Assembly (NCBI GenBank): GCA_019155185.1
Contig: CM032816.1
Coordinates: 6,922,510 to 6,986,509, forward strand
Source: Beaufortia kweichowensis
Taxonomy: Eukaryota; Chordata; Actinopteri; Cypriniformes; Gastromyzontidae
DNA: 64,000 bases
Direction of reading: 5' to 3'
Shown here: piece by piece, positions 25,986 to 36,300 of the stretch
Layout of the letters: each line of letters starts with the position of its first letter
How positions within the stretch are numbered: the first letter of the stretch is position 1
The notes under the pieces: generated by a model
Databases searched by the model: none
The model's input: the letters and a program-made list of their open reading frames with translations, nothing else
Told to the model about the DNA's origin: nothing
Translations under genes and position numbers: made by a program

Positions 25986-26504
25986 GAACTTTTTAATGAA
26001 GTCATTTTTTTCATGACATAGCCTCATTGTAATTATACACCCACTACAACTACATCATACACGAGTTAAACACCATCCACCACAACTATTCTCTCCATCC
26101 TGACGGCACCAGGCGACTCCCTCCCCACTATTTGTGACCGAGGTACAGTAATGAGTTCAGTGGTCAGTCTGTTCCCATGACCCCTCTTCTATTGTCATAC
26201 ACCTCGACATCCTCCTACTGTATCCATGTTAACAACAAACTGCGACGTTTTTGCATTGCATTGTTGCATTCAAGCAATCTTGAATACGAAAGCGTCACTG
26301 TCTATTCTTAAGAGCAGTTGGATCATCAATAAAACATCAAGACTTGGCACACAATAGACAAGCAATTGATGCCTTGACCTAAAAGCCACTCATCGTTATG
26401 AAAAAGCTTATTGATCGACGCGATTATCACGCGAGAACATCCATACAGACGCCAGGCTCGTGCTGCCCAATCTACAATGCTTAACAACAAGACATTTTCT
26501 TACC

Positions 26505-27110
26505 TCGTCTTGGCGCTGTGCTGTTTGTTGATTGTCACACTAAACTACATATTTTTAATCTAAGCAACAGCACGACGAACACCACACGAAAATCTTTGAG
26601 AAACGTGTTTCAAACACCTGGTAAACCTACAAGCAACCGTATAGTTTTTGCATATCCGTGCCTTAAATCGAGCAACAATGCAAACATGCAAGAACATTGG
26701 AAACAACAAAACCCTGGTACATTGTATTACGCGCCCCGCCCGCCGCGGGATTAACACTCAAAACGGGATTGAAAGTTTCGTACCAACCTTGTGCGATATT
26801 CGTAATAAAGTTTCATTAACAGGAAGGCATGAATGCTCGTGCCCCGACCCTCTCGGCCACCGCCGCCACCTGCTACCAGATCGCGAAGAAATCCCCCGTA
26901 ATTCCGCTTTCCCCGCGCGCGAGAACAAACATCGATCTACCCGTGAGATTTCCCCGACCTGTCAGATTTTATTTCCAGCGTAATCGCGGGTTATAATCGC
27001 ATTTGAACCGCCGATCATCATTTGCAGACCGTTTCGATCTGTTGTTGATATACAGCGACACTCCTCACACCAGGAAATTTCGTCAATGACAGCGACAGAC
27101 GCTCTTAAAG
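26505..27110 (-). promoter_or_regulatory. gramd4: CpG-rich putative gramd4 promoter and first non-coding exon
   Basis: CpG dinucleotides are dense here compared with the AT-rich neighbourhood, including a GC-box cluster 'cgccccgcccgccgcgg' at 26733-26749 and 'ccgccgccacctgctacc' near 26860. The left edge coincides with a strong minus-strand donor (exon end 26504). A non-coding first exon of gramd4 probably lies here; its start cannot be fixed. No TATA box is obvious. Confidence 0.55.
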
Positions 27111-27477
27111 GGGCCGATAATTGACACTCTTCTCGTTGTATGACTCATTTACTGAAATCTTCCACGCTCGTCCTTTTGACTAATAAAGTCAAAAGAATTC
27201 AGGTTTATTAAAAAATAAATAATACATACACGGCCTAGTGTGTTTTAGGAAGTGAGATACTAATCCCATAACTCTGTCAAGCCATGCTTAAAGTTTATAC
27301 GCCATAGAAATGCGAGGTTGAAAACAAAAGCGTGGGAACATTTTTAATATGTATTTTTAAGTATTCGTGTTTTGACGTGAAAAGACATTGTAGGACTAGA
27401 CAGCTATGTAACAAGTCTGGTTTTACTGGTCTGGTTTTGGGGGTGTTTGCGGCCTCGATTACTTATATCGCGTGTGG

Positions 27478-27491
27478 CCACTAGATGGCAC
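27478..27491 (+). promoter_or_regulatory. CTCF-like motif, exact core match
   Basis: CCACTAGATGGCAC matches the CTCF core consensus CCASYAGRKGGCRS at all positions. It lies about 0.4-0.7 kb upstream of the CpG-rich gramd4 promoter. Together with the reverse-oriented motif at 10687-10700 it brackets gramd4. Occupancy is inferred. Confidence 0.45.
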
Positions 27492-27596
27492 TGAATGTAC
27501 AAAGAAATCAATTTTTATTACCTTCTTGTACTAAACGAAATGTGTATTTATACTTCTGAATATTCTGATGTTTATTTTTACATTTAATTTAAGCTC

Positions 27597-27880
27597 CCCT
27601 GCTGAAAAATTATACAAATTCTAATTGTTTCCATTACAAATACCATTATGAACCATCAGCTGTTGGCCATTAAAACCATTACAAAATTCCTTGGTGCTGT
27701 TGTGGTGTGTTTTGGGTCTTATTCCAGTAGAGGTTTTAAAGGTTCCCATCTGCCAAATAACATCCCACCAAAGAGCCGAACACATTAGTAGAGACCCTCA
27801 GTGACAATTATAGTTTCCATTAAAACCAATCCTATTATAACCATAAAATCCATAGGATTGTATTGTTTATTTTAGCAGGG
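27597..27880. repeat. Non-autonomous DNA element with terminal inverted repeats, copy B
   Basis: The left end 'ccctgctgaaaaa' and right end 'ttttagcaggg' are inverted complements, enclosing about 285 bp with no coding capacity. The interior matches copy A at 21366-21560 in reverse. No clear target-site duplication was seen. Confidence 0.65.
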
Positions 27881-28057
27881 CTTTATTTACCCTGATAACT
27901 GTCACTACACATATTGAGCATACACATAAATGCACTATTCATTTGAAGTAAATTTTTTATTTGAGATATTTTTAATCTTTAAAATATTTCAATGTTAAGT
28001 ATTTTTTAAAACATTTTTTGTAATGTTCATTATTAACATTTTGTATTTATGTTTATT

Positions 28058-28211
<154 letters not shown>

Positions 28212-28285
28212 TTGTCAAAATTATTTTATTGTAAACAGTAATTCCAATAAAGCACTTACAAGTTTTGAAAGTTTAATTCTTCTTT

Positions 28286-28291
28286 TTTATT
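28286..28291 (-). terminator. Candidate polyadenylation signal of the orphan gene
   Basis: AATAAA on the minus strand, about 115 bases after the stop codon of the 28405-29553 gene. It would give a short 3' UTR ending before the (TA)n tract. Confidence 0.5.
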
Positions 28292-28404
28292 CATTTTAAA
28301 TATGCATCTTGTTCAAGGCATTGCATCTTGAACTTAGTATTTGGGGATTTGTTTTCTGGAATGAAGAGTTTCTCTCCGGAGACCCAGAGCAGCAACAGTG
28401 TAGC

Positions 28405-29553
28405 TTAATTAAATCTGTTGTGCTTGTTGCAGAGCAGATGTTTCATTTGAGAATCGTTGACATATCTTTCATAGAGGGCAAGCCTGAATTGATTCTCCTG
28501 CAGTTTTCTTGCTTTCTTCTCTTTCCGCTGTCTCTTTCTTAGGTCTCTCCATTCAGCAAAAGTGTACATACCCTTATCAAACAGAGAAGGTTTCTGGTCA
28601 ACTTTGATGTCGACCGTCGACTCTCGTAACTTCTTCTCCATTTGCACACTTTGTCCCTCAGCTTGTGGTGAATACATCTGCCCAGATGGTTTTGGTCTCT
28701 GGGTTACTTGCACTTTGCAAGTCTTCTTCCGCTCATGTTTTATGGTTGCAGGTGGTGGAGTCATGTGAACCTTAGTGATTCTCTCTACCTTTGTCACTTC
28801 TACTTCTGGCTTTCTCTGGGTCACCTGCATGTTGGATGTTTCCATCCAAGCAATCTTCACGATAGAAGGTGGGGGAACTTTACCTTCAAGACGGTCACTA
28901 ATAATTGTATTTCTCTTTCCTCGTCTTGCAGGCGGTCTCTCCATCTCCCTCTCTTCATCCAGATTCACAACAGTCACGGTTGGGTGGAGTGGTAGGATTT
29001 CAACCACAATCTCATATTCAGCAGGTCCAAAATTTCTCTGCCATTCTTCTTTAAAGTCCTCGACAGGAGTAGCCGGCAGAGTATGTAGTTCAGACTCCAT
29101 ATTGGTTACCTGCTTGTTGCTCGTCTCCATCCATGCAAACTTTTTCGCAAAAGGTGGAGCTACAACTGCCAGATGTTCTCGCTCCTGAGACATTTCTTTC
29201 ACTGTCACAGAAGGTGACAGTTCTTGAATGTCATCAGGAGGAGTTTGCTGCTGAGGGGTCACTGCAAGTGGCTCATTCTGTATCTTTCTTTTTCCACGCC
29301 TTTCAGGTGGTCTTTCTTGCTTTGGCGCCTCAATGTCAGCCACTGCCTTCACTGTGTTAGATGGTCTTTCAGTCTCATCAAACAACAGTGGTTTCACCAT
29401 TATGATGGCTGGAAAATGTGGCAGAATCTGGACGTCATCAGATAAAAGTTGAGGTGTTTCTCTCTGGATCATTCTCTTACTGGAATGCACCGGCTGTCCT
29501 CTGCTCACGGGCCAGCGAAGCTGTTCAGGTTGATTCTTCAAATACAGCTTCAT
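28405..29553 (-). CDS. Uncharacterised basic repeat-containing protein (orphan gene)
   Basis: 382 aa in one coding exon; not recognised. The ATG at 29551-29553 is the first in frame, since upstream the frame reaches only a GTG before a stop. The exon begins at 29630 (acceptor tctatttacag), and a leader intron runs up to a strong donor at 30158 (GAGAAA|GTAAG). No signal peptide or membrane segment is seen. Visible repeats: ERPPxRRGKR at 80-89 and 205-214; AWMETSNxQVT at 140-150 and 235-245, each preceded by PP; and a third degenerate copy (PPPATIKH...VQVTQRPKP) at about 266-289. The C-terminus (about 330-382) is lysine/arginine-rich and probably helical (EWRDLRKRQRKEKKARK). It is a long open frame in AT-rich DNA with intron, promoter-like and poly(A) signals, so probably real. 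It could be a lineage-restricted nuclear or cytoskeletal protein, but no function can be assigned. Confidence 0.7.
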   Translation of the reverse strand: MKLYLKNQPEQLRWPVSRGQPVHSSKRMIQRETPQLLSDDVQILPHFPAIIMVKPLLFDETERPSNTVKAVADIEAPKQERPPERRGKRKIQNEPLAVTPQQQTPPDDIQELSPSVTVKEMSQEREHLAVVAPPFAKKFAWMETSNKQVTNMESELHTLPATPVEDFKEEWQRNFGPAEYEIVVEILPLHPTVTVVNLDEEREMERPPARRGKRNTIISDRLEGKVPPPSIVKIAWMETSNMQVTQRKPEVEVTKVERITKVHMTPPPATIKHERKKTCKVQVTQRPKPSGQMYSPQAEGQSVQMEKKLRESTVDIKVDQKPSLFDKGMYTFAEWRDLRKRQRKEKKARKLQENQFRLALYERYVNDSQMKHLLCNKHNRFN

Positions 29554-30158
29554 TTTGTGTAATGTCACACAATCGAACACTCAATGGATATAGCAAAGTA
29601 TCTCACTATGGATATCACAATGACTGTCACCTGTAAATAGATGAAAAAACAATGATTAGACATAAAAACATTTATAATCTGTATTTTATTAATATCAGCA
29701 GAAACGTTTTTGAGTTTTCATCACAGCCTATCATATTATAATAGTGAAGTATAATATTACATAAAATTTTATAAAATATTTATTTATAAAATAAAATTAT
29801 TTATAAAATAATATAATTTATATATAAATATTTTATATATATTATAATATATGTTATTCTTAATAGATTTTAATACTACTAAGAGATGCCACCTGTTAGC
29901 AGTAACAGGCCATTAGGGTTAATATGAAAAACATGTCGCGACATGTTCTGCGCGTGACTTTACATTGACATTTAGCAGCCGTTTTATGTTTAAATTTAAC
30001 ATTTTGTTTTAGAACTTTAAAATGGCTGGAAAGTTTAAAAAAACATAGTCAACTTAGAGGATGTGCATTAAAGTTAAACTTTAACTCTGTTTGTCATCGG
30101 TGATTAAACGTGTTAGGTAGGAAACATATTCAGATTAAGGACAGGAACAGCAACTTAC

Positions 30159-30260
30159 TTTCTCCTCTCTCCCGACGCCTGAGTGAGGCGCTGCGCTCCT
30201 ATTTATGGCATCTCCGCGTGACATCACAGAGAAATCGAACGTTCTTCGAACGCAAAAAAG
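30159..30260 (-). promoter_or_regulatory. TATA-type promoter of the orphan gene
   Basis: On the minus strand, in order: overlapping palindromes (TTCGAAgAACGTTCGA, 30236-30251), a CRE-like GTGATGTCACG (about 30218-30228), a TATA-like CCATAAATAGG (30198-30208), then the donor ending exon 1 at 30159. If the TATA box sets the start, the leader exon is only about 10-20 bases long. The GAA/TTC pattern resembles part of a heat-shock element but the third unit is out of register. Confidence 0.45.
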
Positions 30261-30524
30261 TTCTGTTTGTTATGTTTATGCAATGTATGTATCTTTATGT
30301 TTTGCTTTATTATTAATGCAAATAATTATTTTCTACTATTCTTTTCTTGCAAAAAGGTCTCTCCCAACCTGACTATTAGTTCAAATCCATTATTATAACA
30401 AAGACAGAAGCTTAGGACATGAATGCCTAAATATAAACAATGTAGTCTTAACATGTGTCCAGCTGTGTGTGTTTTTATATACATCGCTCCTCTAGGCAGA
30501 AACACAAGCAATGTTTTTGATTTG

Positions 30525-31790
30525 TTTATTTACAGTGTTTTATCAGTGCCAGTAGTAAGAATATAAATACATTCTCTTTAACATGCTGGTCTCTAACATT
30601 GAGAAGTAATAGAGGTATTTCATGGATACACATTTGATGGTACTGTAAGATGTTTGTTTAACAACTACTAATGAATAATATCATCATTAACTAACACAGA
30701 TTACATACTGACCTGATACTAGTTATCATAGTTAACAATGAGTAAAACCAAAAAATGGGTCCCTGAATTTGTGAATGAACGCATACTGTAGGGTACATAC
30801 TATTTACACAAGGTTTGGCAGAACAGTATTGTTTTTCGACAGGCACTGTTAAAAACCTCTGTTGGTAATTAAGATGCTAAGCAAATATAAAAAACACTGT
30901 TTTTACATGTACAGCACTGGCAGTTATAACAAAAATTAAGACATGCTGAACATGTATTGTAAAATACTGTTAGTGGTAATCATTGTAAAAATGCAATGGA
31001 CCCAGTTGTCCATTCAACCCAATACAGAATGTTGGCAGAAAATTACAGACAGTGTTTACAGCAGTATCTTCATAGTTCATACTAATAATGCATTCAAAAT
31101 ATTATTGGGAAAAATAAAACAAAGCTAATTTTTAAAAGCATTGTACAAATTAGGCTGCATTTACTAGCTTTCACCAATATAAAAATACACAATATAAACA
31201 CATTTATCAGTGCTGTAAAAATATCACAGTAAACAAAAAACATAAATATTCAGTACTGGCATCATGCTGACATCCTAATTTACAATTTACAAATTGTCTA
31301 AAAAACAAAATGTTACTATAAACATTACTTACACATGTCTTATGACATCTTTAAGAAACTGTACAAATGAAAATTCATATCAGTCTGTATGTCTACCATA
31401 CTGTAGCTTCAGATCAACAGGAATTCATAACATTCATAACAACCACGGTCCATCCACTGTAACATTCTGATGGCAGAAAGCATTTCTGTCCTTGTGCATC
31501 TCAACTTTGTCTGTAGCACTTTGAAACGTTCCAGGCATCCAGTCGCAAACATCTTCATAAATAGTTAAAACGGTAACTAGACATCATGACTTTTCTTTCA
31601 GGACGGGACCATGTGTGTTAATACTGCCTGGTCTTCCTTCAAAGCAGTTTTCAGGTCATCTGATGTCTTTGCAGAAGACTCATATTGAAGTTTCATTGCT
31701 TCCACTAACCAGCGAAAGAGAGAGACATGTGATCACCTACATCCCCAAAAACATTCGATGAAGCATGTCTGGCTTTGTACTTACTCAGAA
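30525..31790 (-). other. celsr1: Probable 3' UTR of celsr1
   Basis: AT-rich non-coding sequence after the celsr1 stop. A minus-strand AATAAA at 30525-30530 is one possible poly(A) signal and would leave only about 270 bases to the orphan promoter. No open frame of note. The end is not determinable by eye. Confidence 0.4.
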
Positions 31791-33313
31791 TCAAATTCTT
31801 CCTCGGCTGCAGGGACGGGTCCCGTTCCACCGTTCAAGCGCAGGCTGTGGTGTTAGTGGAGGTGGTTTGATGATGATGCTGTTGGTCTCTGTTCTCTGGC
31901 GAACCTCTTCATTCGACCCCACTGACGGAGTCTTACGAGGAATCTGGGGCAGGTTATAATCGCTGAGTTTCTCTCTCAAGCGGTTCTTCATGTTCTTGTC
32001 TGTCAGTGGAGGAGGGTATGTGATCTTGTTCTTTAAAATGCCTACAGATTATAAAACAAAACAAATGGATTGAAGAAAAAAAAGAACAATACAAAGACTA
32101 GATGTGTAAATTATGATCTAAAACTTGCTATATATATATAATGCTTTCTTTATAATATCATAGTATTTTTTGTTAATATTTTTAATAGTTCTGACCACTT
32201 CTGGCCAATATTGTATATATTAAGTGTTTATTGCTCACCTCTTCTTGGTAGCTGGTTGCTGTTAGGCTGACTGGGTGGACTTTCATTCTGAGACAAGTCT
32301 CCATTGTGATTGAGTTTATTCCCCTGGTGCAATTCCACATTGACTTTTGTCTCCACACGCAATTTCTCTGGACCAGCCACATCTTCACTTTCACTGGCTG
32401 TGGGCGGCTCTTCCGGCCAGTATGGCTTCCTGTGACTGGACACTGCATCGCCTACAATAACACAGGCACAGTTAAAAGATCAATTCTCTCCTGAAACGGA
32501 GTACTTCAATTATTCCGGAACAATTTAGCTGGAATAGACAGGTAGCAAAACAAAGCCACCTTTAGGAGTGCTCTGGGCAGGTGATCTTTCATTGTTCCAT
32601 TTGGTTTTGGAGCGTCTGGTGTCATCCTCGCTGTCAGTGGAGGCATATGAGCTGCTGTTGTCGTCCATTGATAATTCACTGTCTGAATCGGAGTCTGAAC
32701 AGACACATAAACACAAATTACCATCTGCTTACAGCGAAACCCACTGACACCATAAGCAACAGCCTTTCATATAACAGCAAATATATTCAGAGATTAATTG
32801 TGTCCTCACCTTCTGCTGTTTTACTCTTGTGAAAAAACAGCGCAGAGTCTTTTTCGTCACATCCCACTTTTCCACCGTTTGATGACACGCTGTGTTTTTT
32901 CTCCCTGTATGCAAAGAAAAACATAACCGACTACATTTATGCATTTGGCAGATGCTTTTATACAAAGTGACTTCACAGTAAACATTTATTCTGTGTGTGA
33001 TTTCTGGGATTTTAACCCACGACCTGACCTGAGATACAGCATCACAACCACTAAGAACACTTTAGCAACCACATAACAATCCTTTGGCAACCATCTTGAA
33101 AATATTAAGATCCTGATGGCCAGTTTTAAGCAAACACTCCTTGCTTTTTCTCTGAAATCTACCCAGGGTTTATTACCTGAGTGTGCAAGCGAGGTAGCTG
33201 CTTCCATGACTTTTTCCTGACCTCACAGAGCTTTCTAGAGACACCGTGGACTCTCCGATGTTGGTGCGGTACAGCCCTCCATCCTCTGTGTAAGCATCAC
33301 CGTTCAGGGAACG
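31791..33313 (-). CDS. celsr1: celsr1 exons 30-34: cytoplasmic tail
   Basis: Exons 33222-33313, 32810-32904, 32560-32694, 32239-32451, 31791-32041 (stop TGA at 31791-31793). Recognisable CELSR1 tail motifs: TRSLNGD and IGESTVSLESSVR; the acidic DSDSDSELSMDD with SSSYASTDSEDD; VETKVNVELH; and GILKNKITYPPPLT with KNRLREKLSDY. The last about 50 residues differ from the human C-terminus as I remember it. Exon 32 has a weak donor (GTGGCT). Confidence 0.9.
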
Positions 33314-36300
33314 CTGGAAATCCAGAGATTCATTATAATGTTAATTATGGAAAAATAATTAAAATATTAGAGAGTTGATGATTTTGTTTACGGGTCAAAA
33401 CTTACTGTGAGTAAAGTCGGGCGTGTAACACTGAGCTCATCGACTGGAGCTTTCTTCCCCGTAAAGACATTTTTAAGGTTCATCCTGACGTCTTTGTTAA
33501 GAACACAGTGGAAAAAGAAGATGCAAATTCCCTATAGTATAGAAAAGAAGTCTTTACTTAACACTTGACAAACAAAATGTCAGTATTTTATTCATGCAGG
33601 TTATGACCTGCTGGTTATACCTGTATGCAGCTGAGAATAGCGAAGAGGTAGTGAAAGGAAAGTGCATCACTGTTGACCGCCATCAGACCCAGCAGCCAGG
33701 TAGCGCTGATGAGCAACAGAAGCAGGAACGCCACTCGAAGCGCAGAGCTAAAGAAATTGCAAAAATTAAACATTAAATTATTAGCAGTTACCTGTTGATC
33801 TGAAGCCTGAAACTGTGCTTCTGCAAAACTGAGAATCATGCAGCGGTCACAGAAGACTTTTAAAATGCGATATTTCTACGCAGACCCCTGCGTATATGGC
33901 CTCGTCACATGATACCAATTCTAAATTCGCAGAGTTCATCCAAGTTGATACACAGCGAGATGCTCATTTTGTTTTTGGTCTACTGCATTTGCATGCGTAT
34001 CAATGGAAGTCAACATAACGAAAACGTCCATATTAACTCTTATTGAACTTACATTGTTCCTGATTTCTCCATTCGCTGTTGTCTTCCGCAAGAGGCCTTG
34101 GCTGCTAGCACGATTAAAACCATGTTAATCTGCAAAATAGAGATTTTTTAAAATAAAATTGCCAAAAGCTCATTTAAACAGAGGAAAGTGCTGATGTGCT
34201 AATAAAGATTTAACTTAAGCGTGAAATTTTATTATTTAAATACATTCTCTTGTCCTGTCTTAGTATACAAAGTTGTACATTGAATTCCTTAAAAATTATA
34301 AATATTGTCATGTTAACAAAACATGTTATTCTGAGTATTCAAGGCTTGAACACACTTTAATTTACAAATTAACCATGATTTTATTAAAGTAAAAGTTTAG
34401 TAATCATGGTTATTGGCTTCTACTACAAATATCACGGATTAACTATTGTTACTATAGTGCCTATTATCACTTACCAGCACTACTATGCAGATGGGTCCTG
34501 TGATGCTCCAGATAAGAGTGTCATTAACAGACAGCCAGCAAAAGTCAGGGTTTCCATAACCCTGAGGATCCAAACCCACAGCCAAACCTGTGCGAGAAAA
34601 ACAGTATCAGTACAGCACCAGACTAATCCACAGGGCTTCCTACAAGTTACAACCTGCTCCGTAAGTAAAGCATACAAACACAACAATGTAAAACAAAGCC
34701 AGGTAGAGCTGACCATACATCAGTCCAGTGTAAAGTGTTTGTGTGTCATACCAGTAATAATAGCAGGTATTCCCCAGCCGATGGCGTAGTAGAAGCGCAT
34801 GTGGCCGTGGTTGATGTTGCGCATCTCATTTAGCATGCGATAGATGTGCAAACCCTCCACAAACATCCAGGCAAACGTGCACATGTATGAGTAGTGGAGC
34901 AGAATAGCCACAATTGTGCATATAAACTACAACAAAGACAAAATGGTTTAGTTTGTGTATGACAAAAACAGAAAAATGAGAATCAATATATCAATATAAT
35001 CAATATAATGTTTTTATACATTTGCAATCGATTGGATGGCAAAAAGTAGACGGAACCAGACTAAATGTGAATAAAATGATGTGTAAATAGCTATAGATTT
35101 GAACAAGAACTTGACCAATAGGCTTCAATGTTTAGTGGAATACGATGCATCTCATTGGCTGCTCACCGGACTGTCAGTCTGATTAATTCCAGTGAGGAAG
35201 ATGAGCTCAGAGAGGAAGATGGCAGCCACCAGGTTCTTGTGGATGCTGTGGATGTTGGAGCGCAGTCGGCGGAGGATTGCCAAAAGCAGGAAGGTGATGA
35301 GGAGGGCCACAAGAGAAGCAGATACTGTGGTGTAGGTGACCACTTTCAGAGGAAGAACATCACCATGCTAAAAATGAGAAGATATGAGGTTCAATTATGT
35401 TAAAAACACTTCATGTATATATTATTGATAGGTGATGTGTTGCAAAAAGGCTGGTTGTGCTCCACCTCTCGTTTGGAGATGTCCATCAGAACGGCAAAGC
35501 TGGTCATGTGGTTACATTGACAACTTATGTGAGTTGAGTTTCTGAAGACCAGCTCACAGCCTTTAGATGACCAGGCACCTCCACCGGCAACCCTGCCAAA
35601 CAACAACAAGAGACAACAAGGAACCTCACAATTACAAACCACACAGTTAAACTCAAAGCATAAACAACTACTTCTGTGAATAACTATGAACTGCTTAAAT
35701 CACTTACAGAATAGAGTGGTTCCAGTAGACGCACACAGGTTTGGTCCTCTCATGGGTCTCCAGGAGTCTGAAGTTCAGAATAATGGGTCTTTGGAGAGAG
35801 GTGGAGAGGGGTTCTCCCTCCTTGTGGACCACTACACTTACTATAGGCGTGTTTATGACGGGACGAATGGGCAATCTGGAGACACATGGACCACCAGAGA
35901 TATATTTATTGTACCTCAGCGTAAATCTGGATGCACAACATGCAAACAGTACAATGTTTGGATAAAACAAAACTGTAACAAAGACAACAAAAATGATTTA
36001 CAGTAATTAATTAAATGTTTCTGAAAAGGCAAATATGAAAAAAAAAGTTTCCAAATATGCATTGAGGCCACTAAACATTAACAAAGTTGGAAAACTTTAT
36101 TTACATAAATAAAAATGAAACAAAATATTAATAATTTTGATAGATTTATATTGTTTATAATAATAATATTAATAATTAATAGTCTTGATACTTTCATTGT
36201 AATATTATTTTAATGACGTAAGTTTTAGTATAATAACACCAAATACTGGTTTTCTATAGTAATTTAGCAGTTGTTTGTATGTAAAATACCAGAAGTTGCA

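Larger units (their letters stand above)
24237..26503 (-). other. Putative gramd4 5' UTR intron
   Basis: Bounded by a strong donor on the minus strand (CGAG|GTAAGAAA, exon edge 26504) and the acceptor tcttgtccccgcag (exon edge 24236). Contents are MITE fragments (24490-24545 and 25370-25570) and a SINE fragment (25905-25985). No coding gene is seen. Confidence 0.55.

Noticed and set aside
28562..29636. Plus-strand open frames opposite the orphan gene (up to 137 codons)
   Set aside because: They lack the intron, poly(A) and repeat evidence of the minus-strand frame and look like its shadows.
30236..30251. Full heat-shock element at the orphan promoter
   Set aside because: The GAA and TTC units are present but the third is one base out of register, so only a resemblance is claimed.
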